From positions 4,951,501-5,015,500 of the forward strand of contig CM056573.1 in assembly GCA_029721435.1 (NCBI GenBank): DNA of 64,000 nucleotides, in the 5' to 3' direction. The stretch is from Gymnothorax reevesii. Lineage: Eukaryota; Chordata; Actinopteri; Anguilliformes; Muraenidae. Of this stretch, positions 10,901 to 25,900 are shown piece by piece (the first letter of the stretch is position 1; each line of letters begins with the position of its first letter). Position numbers and translations under genes: made by a program. The notes beneath the pieces were generated by a model that saw nothing but the letters and a program-made list of their open reading frames with translations, made no database searches and was not told the origin of the DNA.

Positions 10901-13900
10901 ATGAACAAGCTTAGAATCTTCCTGACCAGCACCTGTCTGGCCAACAGGAAGCGCCTAAGCAACGAACAAAGCAACTTATATTACCCTTCCCGGCAGACTC
11001 TTCCCAGTTTGCATCCCTGTAGCGCAATGGCCAATTGTGCGCTACTCTGAAAAAGCTGCCGACCACTGCCGTTTGGTACGACCGGGGCTGGAACCCGCAC
11101 CGTGATAGTAACCTCTGCTTCGCAATGCGATGCTTTACCGAGTGAGCTATCCGGCAGCTCGTAGTATTCCTTTATCAAGAATTTCAAGCTGAGCAATGCA
11201 GTTCAGTTGCTGAGATATAACTCATTTCAAATAATAGTTTTTCCATTCATATCAAGATGTAGGGAATGTTTCTAGATACTAGTTTACAAGCTACATTACA
11301 GGGAAATATGCCCCTCTATTAGAGGATGAGAAGGGAAATGTGTTACATTTCATCTGTGAAGTAATTATAGCATACAAAATTTTCGAAGGCAAAGTAATTG
11401 CGAGAACATGACATGAAACAATAACGATGTTTGCTTCCTCATCTGTAGGGAGTTATTGTTGAAGATTTGACGCCTGACTATGCCAGTGCTGTCGAGCTCT
11501 GTCACAAAGAGCCCCCTTCCAGTGCCCAGATCTTCCAGGTATTCAGAACCCTCTCTTTGAAGTCTTTCAGATGAAATTACTGCTGTTTATTTCCTATGGT
11601 TTGATGCATCCATTTTGAATCCTTAGACCAGTAGGTCATGGGGACTGTAGTTTGCTTTAGTCATCTATTCCACCGGCCCAGATAACTGTACGCATTATCA
11701 TCCAGCACATTTGGCTGTGGGGGCATTGTTGAGCCTGGGATTAAAAACTGGACAAACAGTGTTCGATAAAGCTGGTGGCTAAATAGCTAATGCTAATTAA
11801 ACAACACTGCATAAATGCTGCCGATATATCATGTAATGAGAATTAATTGATTAACCAGCTTGCGCAGTATAGTTGCTCGCCTGTATTACGCTAGCTGGCA
11901 AGCTGATAAACACATCATGCTCTATAAATCCAGTTTCAAAGAAAATGAAAAAAAAATTAACATCAGTCAAACAGTAATAACAGTGTAACTTTACTCACTT
12001 CATTTGTCAGCATGATGTTGGTCAGTCACGTTCAGTCTGTGTCGCGTCACTGTTCTTGCTGAAGCCCAGGACGCTCGCTCTCGCTTATGGCGTTTGAGTG
12101 GAGGCAACTGGTCATGGCCACTGGTGTCATTAGAATAAAGACTTATGGAAATTCTACATCCTTCCTTTAACATGTCTACCTCCATCTTAGGCTCAAATGA
12201 AAGGTTTAACACCATAGGTGTGCCTTTTGAGGGTTTGGAACAGAGACCTTGATACTAAACTTTTTTTTTGTCAAGGTTGCCATTCTTGACCTTTTGAATC
12301 ACGTTATTTCAATAAAGACGGGTGATCAGGGAATATCATGAGGCTTTTTTCACTGGTTCTTTAGCCTGAGTCGAGCTTAAAATGGTCACAGTTTATCCAT
12401 TTCTCAGTTTAATACTTAATTGCAGTTGAATAGATGAAAAAAAGTTTGATATTTCTGATTAATGTTTACATTATTTATGGACTTTCATGTTTAAAGAAAA
12501 ATGTTTGAGTGTGTGCAGACTTTTTAATGTCTCTGCCTGGACTGCTGCCATAAGGACGTGGAGACCTGTATTTGCCCTGAGTTGCCTTTGGACAGTGAAA
12601 CCTGTGCTTCTCCCATAGATGGTGCCCCCAGGGCAGAGCGAAATCGATGTGGTGGGACGTCCCATAATGCACCTGTCCGCACTGAAGCAGGCTACAGGGG
12701 AAGCTGTTTACTGCGACGACATCCCTCACTATGAAAACGAGCTTTATCTGACTCTGGTCACCAGTACCAAAGCGCACGCCCATATCCTGTAAGTGCGCTG
12801 GTGAATTTTCCCATCTTGTGAGACCGTATTCGTGTATTTCTGAAAGATGGTGGGTCTGATGCGTTTCCTGTGTTTTTGAGAGGCTGTTTTGTTTTGTCTT
12901 TGAATATGTCCACATGTTCCTAAGCTGGTTTAACATTATGAATATACCCATCATTTTAGTTGCATTCCATAATGTGTGTGGCGAGAGCAGGCCAGTCAGT
13001 CCAACAAAGCTTGCCATCCTCCTGTGACTAAAGTGGACCCAGCACTTAGGTTACCGAAGGACTCGCAATGTCTCGCAATGTGTCACGGCTGTTCTTGAAA
13101 ACTCAGTTTCTGCTATGACATGACCTGACAAACTATTCAAAACTGTGAACACTCTGTGCATGAAAAAATACTTCCTCATGTCTGTGATGAATTTACCCTC
13201 GGCTCTTAGTTTTATGACCCCGAGTTTTGAAGATAGAACTTGACCTAGTTTGTCCTGCGTGGTTGACTTTGATTCCTTTTACGTATTGAAGGGCCTCAGT
13301 AATGTGCTATACAGTATTTTTTATCCTAAATCTCTACTATTTGGCTTCTCGTTCGCTGATTCAAAGACACGCAAATGCTTTTTGTTCTCTGTGCAGGTCT
13401 ATTGATGAAACGGAGGCCTTATGTCTGCCGGGAGTGGTGACCTTTCTCTCTGCCAAGGACATCCCAGGCAGTAACCTGACGGGCCCTGCTGTTTATGACG
13501 AGACAGTCCTGGCTGATAAGATGGTGATGTTTAAAATTAATGAAACTATGTACTTCACAAACTAGTTTTCCAGTTTACTTACTTCTTGTGCTCTGGAAAT
13601 CCCTGCGTAAAATTCCTAGAAGGTTTGAATCACTGATATTTGAGTGTGGATTTGGAACTGATATATGGAATGGAAAACTTTAGTGGACTAACGTTACTCA
13701 TCCCACTGCATTACCTGTTTGTAACTGATGTTAATCTAGGATTAAGTGGTTGTTGTCTCAGCCCACTACTAGACCCAATTTATTGGTAACGTTAATAATA
13801 GTTGACAACAACAGTGGTCTATTCGGTCATGCTGAGACCGCGCATCTATTCAGCAAAGTGAGAGCTGTAATGGAAGTCGTCTCGTCGAGAATAGTGTCAG

Positions 13901-16900
13901 AAAATCTTACGTTACGTTTAATTCAGAAACCTGTGATCTAGAAAATACAGCTTAGCAGTGAAAACTAACATTGGTCAAACCGCGGTTGACAAAGCTGTGA
14001 AGCCAACGCTGCTAAAACCGAGAAATCATATAAATGTGGTGAATGTATCCTGCTTCCGTAACAAAAAAGGATTATTTAAATGTCTCCAGCCTGTATAGAA
14101 CGAGCTAAGGATGTAATGCCTCATAAATCCAATTAAGAAGAAACCTAACTTTAGTCAAACAATAATAACAGCTACCTCATCTATCATGCTTGTGTGTTTG
14201 TGTGTGTGTGGGCGCGTTAGAAATGGAATTCTGACCGCAGTTCATTTCATGGCCATCGCAGTGTGTAATCACAAGGAATTTCTGGACCTTGCATTTAGCA
14301 TCGTGAAAAAAACGACCGTTCATCAACAATTCATCAAAAAAAGTTTTCACAAAATTTGCGTATCAAATATCTAAATGCGAGGGCGTAATCCAAGAGGCTG
14401 AGCTGTGATAAATGTGTTCATGAAAAAAGTTAAACCTATTCTGATAGACATGACTGTTTCAGCTGTTCTGTACCCCCGCAATCATAAATTAACGGTTACG
14501 GCCTTGTCTACATACCATAATGCCCAGTCCATTCATATATTTTCCCTTTCTGTGAGTGTGTTGTCGCTCTTTGCCTCTCAGCTGAGACACGGTGACATTT
14601 ACTGGCTTCATGGTTGAACCCTGCAGGTCACATGCGTTGGTCACATTGTGGGAGCCATTATTGCAGACACACAGATCCACGCTCAGAGGGCAGCCAAGGC
14701 CGTGAAGATTTTCTACGAGGAGCTCAAGCCCATCGTCACAATCCAGGTGGGCGTATGGGTCTCTCCTGAGTCAGAAGAACATCGACGAGAGATCACTTCT
14801 ACTCCTAGAAATGCCTCCACCATCAAAGCATTTACCATTTTAGTAAAGACTGTTTATTTAAAGATGGTTTACCTACAGTTTTAATTTGTGTTTTTATAAA
14901 ATATGGCAGATAAAATTTTGTGGTCAGTTTCAGTGTTGAAGAATGAAATGTTCACACATTTGAGGAAGAGTGGCATCGTGGTCCGATTTCGCTGTGGCCT
15001 ATGCAATGATTACTAGCAGACTAATGTAGTTTGATTGTCTTACTTGCCTTATTTTTTGTTTGTTTCAGGAAGCAATTGCCTGTAAATCATTTTACGAGCC
15101 TGTAAGAACCATAGAACGAGGGAACCTGAGCCAAGGGTTTCAGGAGTCGGATCACATATTTGAAGGTGGGTTGTACCATTCTTGCTAAAACTTCCAATCC
15201 GACTTGAAAATGAACCAGAAACGTTCTGTTGTCTTTAATCTTTGCTTGTTGCATTGTAGGAGAAATGCATGTTGGCGGACAAGAGCACTTTTACCTGGAG
15301 ACGCACTGTACTTTGGCCGTTCCTAAAGGAGAAGACGGGGAGATGGAACTGTTTGTATCCACACAGGCCATTACTAAAACACAGGTAATGCCCTTCTGGA
15401 AGGAAATCAAGCAATGGAGCAGCTATCCCTTCACAGAATTCAAGTTTCATGTTAATGCGATATTTTAGGTGATCTGCCCTGTCATGCCAGTATCTGCACT
15501 GCTTTATTTCCAGAAGAAATGGCTGTTATGATGCATTTTTAAGGGGACCTATTATGCTGATCCTTCTTTTAATACAAGTAAGTAATGATATAATGTTGGA
15601 TGTCCATGCTCAACCACTGAAAAGTTTCTAAACATTAGATATAGGGATTTTGCCGTAATCCAAAAACGCGATTTCGTGAGCGCGATTTCGTCTCTGAACA
15701 GCTCCTCCCAAGATCTTCATGAGATCTGGGCAAAATCTGACCTCAGGTTGTGCCATCCAATTAATACAGACCTTGCCAGAGCCAATCACTGCGCTGCACC
15801 TGCCTACACCGGAAACTATTCTAGCTGGCACTAACAACGGCAGATCATACTATGCCAACTCTAGGATGTAGCGCTTACACTTCCAGAAATGCAAAAGAAC
15901 AACCGCAGATCATTTGAGGTGCAGTTTTGTTAGTATCTCTCCCAAAGCGGCTCGTCCGTTTATTTTTGGACGCAAAGAAAAGCACCTATTTCTCTTCCAA
16001 AAGACGATGCCACCAGAAATCAGTGGGTAGCTTTATTGTTTGCTGGCAGCAAACAGCCACACTCAAAGGGTACGTTAGCTGTTTGTGCTCAGCATTTCAT
16101 TTCACCGAAGACAGCTTAATCAATAAAGGATAATTCGTCCAGGCCATTTCTCTATGTGGTCTACATTTATAGACTGGAGAGTAAATATCGCACCTTGGCA
16201 CTGGCATGAAAGTTTCGCTGCCAGGTTCCAGGCTACTCTTATCGCTGAAGCCTTTTTTCTAATTATTCCATTCTCTACAAAGATAATTTCCTTTTGCACC
16301 TTCGGTCATAATATCCTGCTGCTTCTTAGCTTTTCTTTCCAAGTATTTTGTTGGACATGGCAAATTGAATTCCGTTGGCACATCATGGAAAATGCCAATA
16401 AAATCAAAAAGTGATTTGAACAGTCAATTCATCCCCTACTGCATTGAAAACACTACAACACATTATTTGATGCGGTAACTTACGGATGTGTTTGCTTGTT
16501 GTCACTACGTTCCACAGATGTGTACAAGTGTGTGTGGCATGTAGCCATATGTAGCTGCGCCGCCAAATGTAGTCGCCATCTTTTGTCAAATATGCCATCT
16601 CTGGATTATCTTCTCAAAAACAGTATAAAGAATGACCCGATTTGTTACGTATTGGTTTGGTAATGTCATTCTCAAAGCCAGTGATCGTAAACTCTGGTCC
16701 TTGAATTCAAATCCAGCCCTGTTTTTCTTTTCCCCTGGGTATTTAACTAATTGGCTGAATAATTAATCCCTCTGATTGGCCAGACTGTCATCACACCTGA
16801 CTCCCAGGTAAAGACAGGGTGGGAAACCAGTAGCTCTTGGCCCTTGAGGACTGAGAGTTGATTATCCATGCTGTAAGGTCCTCAATCTTTTCTCCTCTCC

Positions 16901-19900
16901 CATTGGTTTGCATTCAGCAACTGGTTGCCAAAGCACTCGGAGTGCCAGCCAATAGGATTGTGTGCAGAGTGAAGAGAATGGGCGGCGGCTTTGGAGGCAA
17001 GGAGAGCAGAAGTACTATTCTGTCGACGGTGGTCGCTGTGGCAGCACACAAGTAGGTGGAGGCGACATCTGCTCATACTCTTTCTAGACTTACATTTAAA
17101 TTTAAGGGCATTTCCTTCCTGGAATAATCCTGAGTTGCTGGTCTGATTTGAAATGTCCCATCAGCCTGCCCTCTGCTAGTTGTAAATACCAAATATTGGC
17201 CAAAACTACTGTGCATTCAGTACACTTGTGTAAAGGACGTAACCTCTGAAGCTGTTATTAGTTGCTGAATAAATCAGTCCTACATCATTACCTCTCCTTT
17301 TTACAGTGTGGTGTGGTGGAGACATGGTCTTTAAGAAGTAAAAGAGATTCTTGTTTCTTTGCTAAAAATATTATCTTTTTAATTTTGTTGACTAAGTGAA
17401 TTAAATGACCATTATATTTTACCAGATTGAAGAGACCCGTTCGCTGCATGCTGGACCGCGATGAAGATATGCTTATGACTGGAGGAAGGAACCCGTTCTT
17501 GGGACGATACAAGGTCAGGACATGAGGAATGTGTTACGAGAGTGCAATATTCACTTGGCACCACTTTCTCGTTTATTGCAGTAATTTTGTTAAACACCTG
17601 GTTGGAGGTCTGGCTCACTCAGTAGGGCAGCTAAGACCAAGCCATGGATCAGCCTATACCTTCAACCAATGATGGAAAATCCAGGTTCAGAAAGTGAAAC
17701 TCCACTCCAGAACTTTGCTCCAACCACCTGGATCCACGAATCTGCACCAGTCTTCAGCCAGCAAGAAGAAATCAAGTCTGACTGAATTCAGGGGTTGGGG
17801 AAAAACATGGGTGGACTTACACTCTCTGACCCCTGGATTTTCCACTTTTGCCACCTTCAACTACCTCGATCGCTCTTTCTTAGAGATGGCTAACGCTGAA
17901 CCCAATTTCATCCTGAGATTTCTTCCCAATGGGGAGTTTTTTCTCACCACTGTTTGATTTTTTTTTTTCTTCCTCTTCTTCCTTTGGGGAGTCTTTTTTT
18001 CTGCATCATTTGCTACTTTGCAGATTCGGTTGGTCACTGCACAGACGGACAGTCACTAAGACTGCTTTGCTTCAGAGCAAAAAGGGCAAAGTGCTGTACA
18101 AGTAAAAATGAGTTGAATTGAATTTATTCTCACTGCATGCTATTGGGATGAATAATGCTAACATAAAATGAAATGTAAAATGAAAAACAAGGGAGGAATT
18201 GAACATTCAAATGCGGTAAGTAAGTAATAATGTAAAATTGTCTTTTTTTCCTTTGCAGTACTCTGGATGTTATGCATGAGAATAAAAGCTTGAATGTAAT
18301 TTTTTATTTTTATTCTTTTTCAGGTTGGCTTCATGAAGAATGGACGGGTAAACGCTGTCGATGTGACTCTCTACTGCAATGCCGGAAACTCTATGGATCT
18401 GTCCCTGTCTGTGAGTTATGTTTGTTTTGCAGTTGCTAGCTGTATGCAAATAATCATTTTGTAGGCGCTATTCATAGCAGTGGTCTCTACTTTGTCCCTG
18501 GAGAGCTACCATCCTGAAGGTTCTCACTCCAACCAAAGCAAAGTGCACTTCATTTCCCAGTTAGAGAACTTGATGAGCTGCTAATTGACTGAGTCAAGTA
18601 TGCAGATTTAGGGTTGGAGTAAAAACCAATGGGCTTGTAGAGCTCCAGGAACAGGGTTGGAGTCCACAGATTTATAGGGTACAAAACGAAAGTGAAATTT
18701 TAAGAGGGAAGAAAAAGAATATGAATGTGGTGCAGTTTTTGGCAAACAACTCCACTGGCTTGGATTCTGTTCCTGAAACCACTGTGTGACAGTATTTGCA
18801 TCAACCAGAGGTGTGACTGAGCCCAAACACGGTCTGTGACATGACATACCAAAGCACCAACTTATTGCGTTGAAACATCCCCTTGTGCATTATCCAACCG
18901 ACTGTGACGAGTGCAGCTTAAATGCTGAGCATGAAACTACCAAACTGGGCAAAGGCGAAAAATATGCCCTTCGCAATAGATAAAATTTTGCATAATGTTA
19001 CTGCCACGTGCATCTCCATTTACGAAGGCTCAAAAATGGTTCCATGTGACATTAATGTCGAGCATTAACTGTGTTCGTTCATGCTTATTGGATTTTCTTG
19101 CTTTTTTGGTAGATTATGGAGAGAGCGCTGTTTCACATGGAGAACTGCTATAACGTTCCTCACATTCGGGGGACAGGTTATGTATGCAAGACAAACCTGC
19201 CCTCCAACACGGCATTCCGGGGATTCGGCGGACCCCAAGGCATGATGATCGCAGAGAGCTGGATGAGCGATGTAGCTCTACACTGTGGTCTTCCTGCGGA
19301 ACAGGTTAGCATTGACAGGTTGTCTTTTAGTAAACGCCGATGCCTGTTCTGAGTGAAACACTTCTTTGCACCCTGATGGACAAGGTTTTTTCTTTTAATG
19401 TAAAGCCAGAACGACATGAAGGTCAGATTTACCACCTTAAATGCTAAATACTAAATAAAATAAAAACATCCTATGGAAGGGTCAGCATTTGTTCTTAGGC
19501 CCTCATGAAGGCCAGAATATTCCTCAAGTTTGACTCGAATTTCATTTTTTTTTGGCTCCCTTTTTTTGTGTTCTGTTTGTTTTTGTTTTTTGCGTAAAAA
19601 GATTGCAATTGATGGGAGCAGATTGCCGCATCGGTCTGAAGTTTGGCTGCACTCAGGGTGAGGAAAATTAGCGGGAGAGAGAAAATCATTGACGGGGTGA
19701 TGTTCTCACAGGTGCGCAGGCTTAACCTGTACAAACAGGGTGACCTTACGCCCTTCAACCAGTGCCTGGAGCAGTTCACCATTGATCGCTGCTGGGACGA
19801 GTGCCTTCGCCTCTGCGACTACCACCAGCGCCGATTACAAGTCGATCAGTTCAACAGGTGAGGGTCTCTACTGTAAACTCACGTAAGCTCAGGACAAATC

Positions 19901-22900
19901 AGTGAAATAAAATGGCTTTAATTAATGAGCTTAATTAAATAAATTGTGCTGAAAGCTTAACCCTTTGAACCCTGCGTTATATTTAGGGGTCGTGACCCCC
20001 GCCTATTCCAAAACACAGCTTGGTGTGATGGGGAAATCAACTGATTATAAACAAGGTCACATGACCGCCAAAAGTCTTGTGATCAAAGTCACATATTTGG
20101 TGGCCAGTTTTCTGGCATTTTGGGTTATTGCACATTCCCAGCCGATAGGGTTCAAAGGTTAACAATCAGCCTTTTTTTGTTTTGTGCAAACAAATTTATG
20201 TAGAAGGTTATCATAATACTGCTGGGGAACTCTTAATTTCCCATAGGTGTGAACATGTGCGTCAAAGGTGTGTTTTCCTTGGAAAAGTGCACTGTCTGGG
20301 GTGTATTTATATTGTTGTACTAAAAAAAATAAGAAGATTAAAGTGATCTCTTATACAATGTACTTTGCAACAAAATACTTATCATTTTACCCTCCTGTAG
20401 CGTCTTTGTTCCAATTACTGCTTGTGAGCATTTCAGGACATTATCTGAGGGCTGACTGTGTGTTTGCAGGCTGAACCGCTGGAAGAAGAGGGGGCTCAGC
20501 ATCATTCCCACCAAGTTCGGCATTTCCTTTACCGCCTTTTTTCTCAACCAGGTGAGCTGTCTGCACTGCCCTACTGTACTGCCCCTCTGCGATACCCCAC
20601 TGTACTGCCCCTCTGCGATACCCCACTGTACTGCCCCTCTGCACTGCCCTACTGCACTGCAGTGCGTGCGTGTGTGCGTGTAGGTGTGCGGTGCGTGCAG
20701 GTGTGCGGTGCGTGCGTGTGTGCGTGTAGGTGTGTGGTGCGTGCAGGTGTGCGGTACGTGCGTGTGTGCATGTAGGTGTGCGGTGTGTGCATGCGTGCAG
20801 GTGTGCGGTGCGTGCGTGTGTGCGTGTAGGTGTGCGGTGTGTGCGTGCGTGCGTGCGTGCAGGTGTGCAGTGCGTGCGTCTGTGCGTGTAGGTGTGCGGT
20901 GTGTGCGTGCGTGCAGGTGTGCGGTGTGTGCGTACGTGCGAAGCTGTTCAGCAATGCTCATCTGTCCTGAACTAGTTGTACAGAGTGGGTAGGTTTTATG
21001 ACTTGAATGTGAGAATTGGCAGACTTGTGTTACAGGCTGCTTGACTGTGTCCAGTTTCTAAGAGATTTTGTTCTCAGAATGTTCTTGTGTGTTACAGGCT
21101 GGGGCTCTGGTCCACATTTACACAGACGGCTCGGTTCTGCTCACTCATGGCGGCACAGAGATGGGACAGGGTCTGCACACCAAAATGGTCCAGGTGGGTA
21201 TTTGAGTGACACTTGTTCATAAACACTGCACAGGACTTCCCCTCGAAAACAGCCAGCAAACACAAGATGATGATTGTATCTGCTAACGTGACCTAATTAC
21301 AAAATGGGAAATTTCTTGCTGCACATCTATTATCTTGAGTTATTAGGCCAGGCTGCGAATAGAGGCCCAGCCCCTACAAATGCGAATGTCGCCGAGTACC
21401 TGAGTGACTGACTGAATGATCAAGTTTAACGATTAGCTGGCCGGCGGGGAAAAAGTTCCGCGATTGGTTGGCCAGCGGGGAAGAACTTCAGCGATTGGTT
21501 GGCTGGCTGGCCGGGCGTTTGTCACTCCTATCTCCTGCGGGGTAGCCTATAATATGAAGCAAGTTCAACATACACATATATGTTGTGAGCCGGCTCAACA
21601 AACCCTAAAATCGCAATCAGAGATAATTGGTACCACAACGGTGGTTGTAATCTTTCTTTGTTAATCTCCTTTTTGTGCTTTCAACACCGTAAAGACCAGT
21701 GTTGCACTCTCAACAAAGAAGCGTTCCATGCATCATTTGTCCCTATATCCGTCCACAAAATGACCGATCACGTGCTGTGCGTTCCTTAAAGGAATAGTTC
21801 ACACACAAATGAAATTCCGTCATTATCGACTTACCCTCATGCTGATGAGAAGTGCGGTGTAGTTTTTTATTCCTCAAAGTGCAGCCGGAGACTGGGGGGG
21901 TTTTCATCCTGCACTGCAAATCCATATAACGAGCGTCTATGATTACCGAAAAGAAAAGGTCCATAAAACTACGCAAAGACTTTGTAATATTCATCCATAC
22001 TGCTCGTCCGCTGCAATCCAAGTGTCCTGCAGGGGTAACATCCAGAGTTTACCTGAAACAACATAATTTTGTACAGTTTTATAGCCTATTATTCTCTCTA
22101 GTATGTTTGTCTGGAGGCGCTCGCGCGTTCACGCGGTTCTCCCGAGCAGCTGCGGGCGCTACGGTAGCCGCGCCAGACAACATCCAACGGGAGTCGTGGA
22201 AGACACAACCCTGTGATTACATGCTGCTGAGAGCGACACGAGAACCAAGAAAGCAGAGCGAAGTCAACTGCTTCCTGAGTCGGAAATAAAAAGACATAAA
22301 TAAATTATGGTCCCATATAGACTAGAATAAACGACAAAGCCAGAATATGCTCTGGGGGTGTGGCTATCCTCTGGTCCTTGTCCGATACGGTCAGATCCAG
22401 AGCCACGGTCCTCCCCCGTTATTCAATACACTCTCGTCCAATAGAAATCACATCCGGTTTCAAAATGACAACATGGCGCAATTCAAATTGCCAAAATTGA
22501 GGCTTCCTTCATGGTACGCTGAAACCAATTGGTGACGTCACGGTAGTTTCGTCCATCTTTATATACAGTCTATGGTTGTCTCCAGTCTGTGATGATTTGT
22601 TAACACAGAATGCAGTTCTGTGCTGTTAAGATTTAATTTATCTCCAAGTGTGATTTGAAATGTTTGTACACTGCGTGTGCTGGCAGGTGGCGAGTAGGAC
22701 TCTTGACATCCCAACCTCGAAGATTCACATCACGGAGACCAGCACCAACACAGTGCCCAACACCAGTCCAACTGCAGCGTCTGCCTCTTCCGATCTCAAC
22801 GGCATGGCTGTATATGTAAGCTTCGCCTTACTCTAACATCACTCGTGCATGAGACCGAGCCCTACTGCAGTGCGTTTCAGTTCAGGGAAAGCTGCTGATA

Positions 22901-25900
22901 TTATCCGATGATGTTATTCTTTAAACAAAAGCAATGTTATGCATTTCAGTCACAAAGTATTGTGTGGTAAGATTGCAGTTTGAATGTGCATTTCACAACC
23001 AGAGGATCTGCTCATATCTCCAAGTCACAAAGTGGTATTTTTATAGTATTGCATATGCAATGGAGAACATTAATTTAACATGGAGAATATTAAGTGATGC
23101 AAAAATATAAACCATTAAAGAAAAACAGCACTTTAAAAAGAAAAGGAAACCAGGATATAATCTGCAACTGCAGCATATTGTAATGTTCGGGCATTCTGCC
23201 TGATTATCAGAAAATGATCGAAGTGCATTATTTTCAGTTTCAATAGAATCCCTTTGAGAAAATGGAAATAAAGTTTACATTTTTTTCATGATGAGAAGAG
23301 CATTGTCTCATTGAAACTCTAGTTTCTGGTCAGCTGTAGTCATGATGTGAAGCAATTTTAACATTATATCCCAGTAAGCACATACACGTCGCCCCGCGAT
23401 GTAATGAGAATGTGTAGGGAAGATGTTGTATTTACCTCGTTTACTCATTGGCCCTACGTCGCCGAGACATCGGCATTTGTTAAAATGCATTTTACCTAAT
23501 GCTGATGTCATTGCGACGTATTCCCAATGAGCAAACGCTCTCCATAACACGTCTCGCCGATGCAACTTTATTCATTGTGGCGACGTCGGCGAGACGTATA
23601 CGTGCTGTCTGGGATAGTGTATGTTTGTCTTGCGGTCATGCAATTGTTAAACTACAGGATGGGAAGTCCAGAATGAATTTCTCTATGGGGACATTAAAGT
23701 TAAGACATTAAGCTAATCTAAGCTAATGGTCAATTGGAAAGCTGCCTGGATAGCATTTCCCCAGTGACCATTTCTGAACTATGTGATCCAACTCGATCTG
23801 ACTTGATTCAGGAATGGTGGAAGCTCCCAGCGTTGGCTAACTGACTTGTAATCATGGCAAAATGGCCAGTGTTTTGAGAGATTATCACTATCTTTTCAAC
23901 AAAATTTATAGCCCAGTAGCTGGATAGGGGTTGTTTATGGTCCAGTCTGTATTCCCAAGTCTAAATTAGCAGTGAAATCAAACAGCTGAAAATGAGTAGT
24001 AGTAAGTCCACTCCGAGCTCATCTTGGCTGGTTGCATACTTTGACCCAAGCTACGCCAGGCCTTGGCCCGAACTGTAATGCTATTGCGGTAGCACACATT
24101 GGTTGACCTACCGCTCGCTAGAGATATGCATTCTAAATACAGTTAGATGGAAGAATGCAATATTACAACTAGAGGCTGCAACAAGTTTTGCAAAAATGGT
24201 TATGCAAAGTAATGCACGTTTATTTATAACCAGAAAGCTTGTGTACAAAAGTGCAAAAAAAAAAAAACGCAGAATCCAGCCGCAACTATTACCTCACGCT
24301 AACATTGTAAAATCCATTGTATAGATGTGATCAGATACGGTAAGCCAACTAGTGACTGAAACGTTTATGACAAATCGGTTACCACTATCGGTTACCACTA
24401 GCTTGTTGGCTATTATGCCCGCTCCAGCCAGTGTCAGTACCAGATCTGCTCGGGGGTTGACATGGACATTTGGTCCTTGATATGTTAGGCAGTTTAATGA
24501 TGCATTTTCTTGTATATCTAATCGTTATTAGTGTCTACATATTCCTTAGTATTCTCTTTTAATGTGCTCAGTTTGAGACGCATAAGAGGTGTTCGGTCTA
24601 TGTGCTACAAGTCTTGACAGATATCGCTTTTTATTTTGTAATTGCTTCCGTTTTCGCCATTTCTGCTGGCACTTGAGGCTTTTTTTTTTTTTGTTTCCTG
24701 ACTGCTGTGCGATTTGATGTCAACATGCAGTTTTGTAAGATTGACCATGTACATTCAGTCACTCAGTCTTTGTTTCAGTAGAAGACTGATAGTGATGCAA
24801 TGAAAGCATTTTCTCGTTGCCATTTGACATGAGGTCTCCTTTGTTTTCAGAATGCTTGCCAGACCCTTGTGCAGCGCCTTGAGCCGTACAAAGCCAGGAA
24901 CCCAAAAGGCAGCTGGGAAGATTGGGTTAGTGCTTTTGACAATGTCTCATGTATACAAAAAAAAAACAAAACATAATGAGTGGAGTATAAATGAGTGAAC
25001 TGTATGCATTAATGTATATTTACATTTTCATGTTGGTGTGCATGCTAGTTTGTGTATTAAGTGATAAGTATGAAATGCAATACAAGAAATTCGGACAGGG
25101 ACAGACATTTGGCTGCTGTGTCTCTGCTCATTGATCTGGCTGTCAAATAGAACACAAGGTAATACCGTGCCAGTTTTTAGCTTTGTTTTGCGGTTTTTAC
25201 ATCCTTACTGAGTGAATATTTTGGAAAAAAAACCAATTCAGTAATCCCTTCATTTTTGGGGAGGGACTCGGATGAATGGCTTGAAATGCCACTGATGTGT
25301 TCGGCCCCTACTCGTGCAAACTGGTGTCTTTCGCTCTGTTGAGTTATTGGCTGAACCGCTCATTTCTAAACTAAAATTTCCTCCCTCATTTGACCCCAAT
25401 GACATTCTTTACCATCTTCAGTGGACGAATTGCAGTGAATTCATCTTGTGTGATTGCTTGATTGAGCAATTCTCATCAAAGTTTTGGTCGTTGAATTGCT
25501 GAATAGTTGTTCTGGCGGAGAGGGCCGGAGTTAGTGCTTGGTACTGCGATGCTGCCTGTTGGCATGATAGGAGGGGATTCTTGATTACAAAAGGACTTGA
25601 CTCACTTTATTTCTTTACTAAGCAGTAGTCTTTTTTTATTTCAAAGGCGAAATTATTTTGAGTCCAAATATTTGTACAATCATATACAATTATCAATACA
25701 AGAGTTAATCCTGTACTTTTTTTTTTCTTCCAGGTGAAAGCTGCTTACTTTGACCGAGTGAATTTATCTGCAAATGGTTTCTACAAGTAAGTCAAATCTC
25801 TAGATTATTCCTCTACGATTATCATCACATGCCCTCCAGTAGAATAGCTTTGAGAGAAGCAGTGTAAAATGTGTTGTTTTTGAGGCATTTGTGTTTCAGA

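Noticed and set aside
11075..11150. Functional tRNA gene on the minus strand
   Set aside because: A and B boxes are recognisable but acceptor and anticodon stems do not pair well; a SINE is more likely.
12475..13017. 180-codon minus-strand frame
   Set aside because: Antisense of xdh exon f and its flanking intron; no family resemblance.
17600..17660. Second tRNA-like SINE head (GGCTCACTCAGTAGGGCAG)
   Set aside because: A-box-like only; no B box at the right distance.
20338..20961. 207-codon minus-strand frame rich in His, Thr, Ala and Arg
   Set aside because: It runs through the GTGCG minisatellite and into antisense of xdh exon p; composition comes from the repeat.
20684..20992. Cys/Ala/Val-rich + strand frame resembling a cysteine-rich protein
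   Set aside because: Translation of the same simple repeat in another frame; no start context or splice support.
21939..22289. 116-codon + strand frame in an xdh intron
   Set aside because: Lies in repeat-like DNA after a TTAA-type transposon end; no protein family seen and no splice sites that fit xdh.
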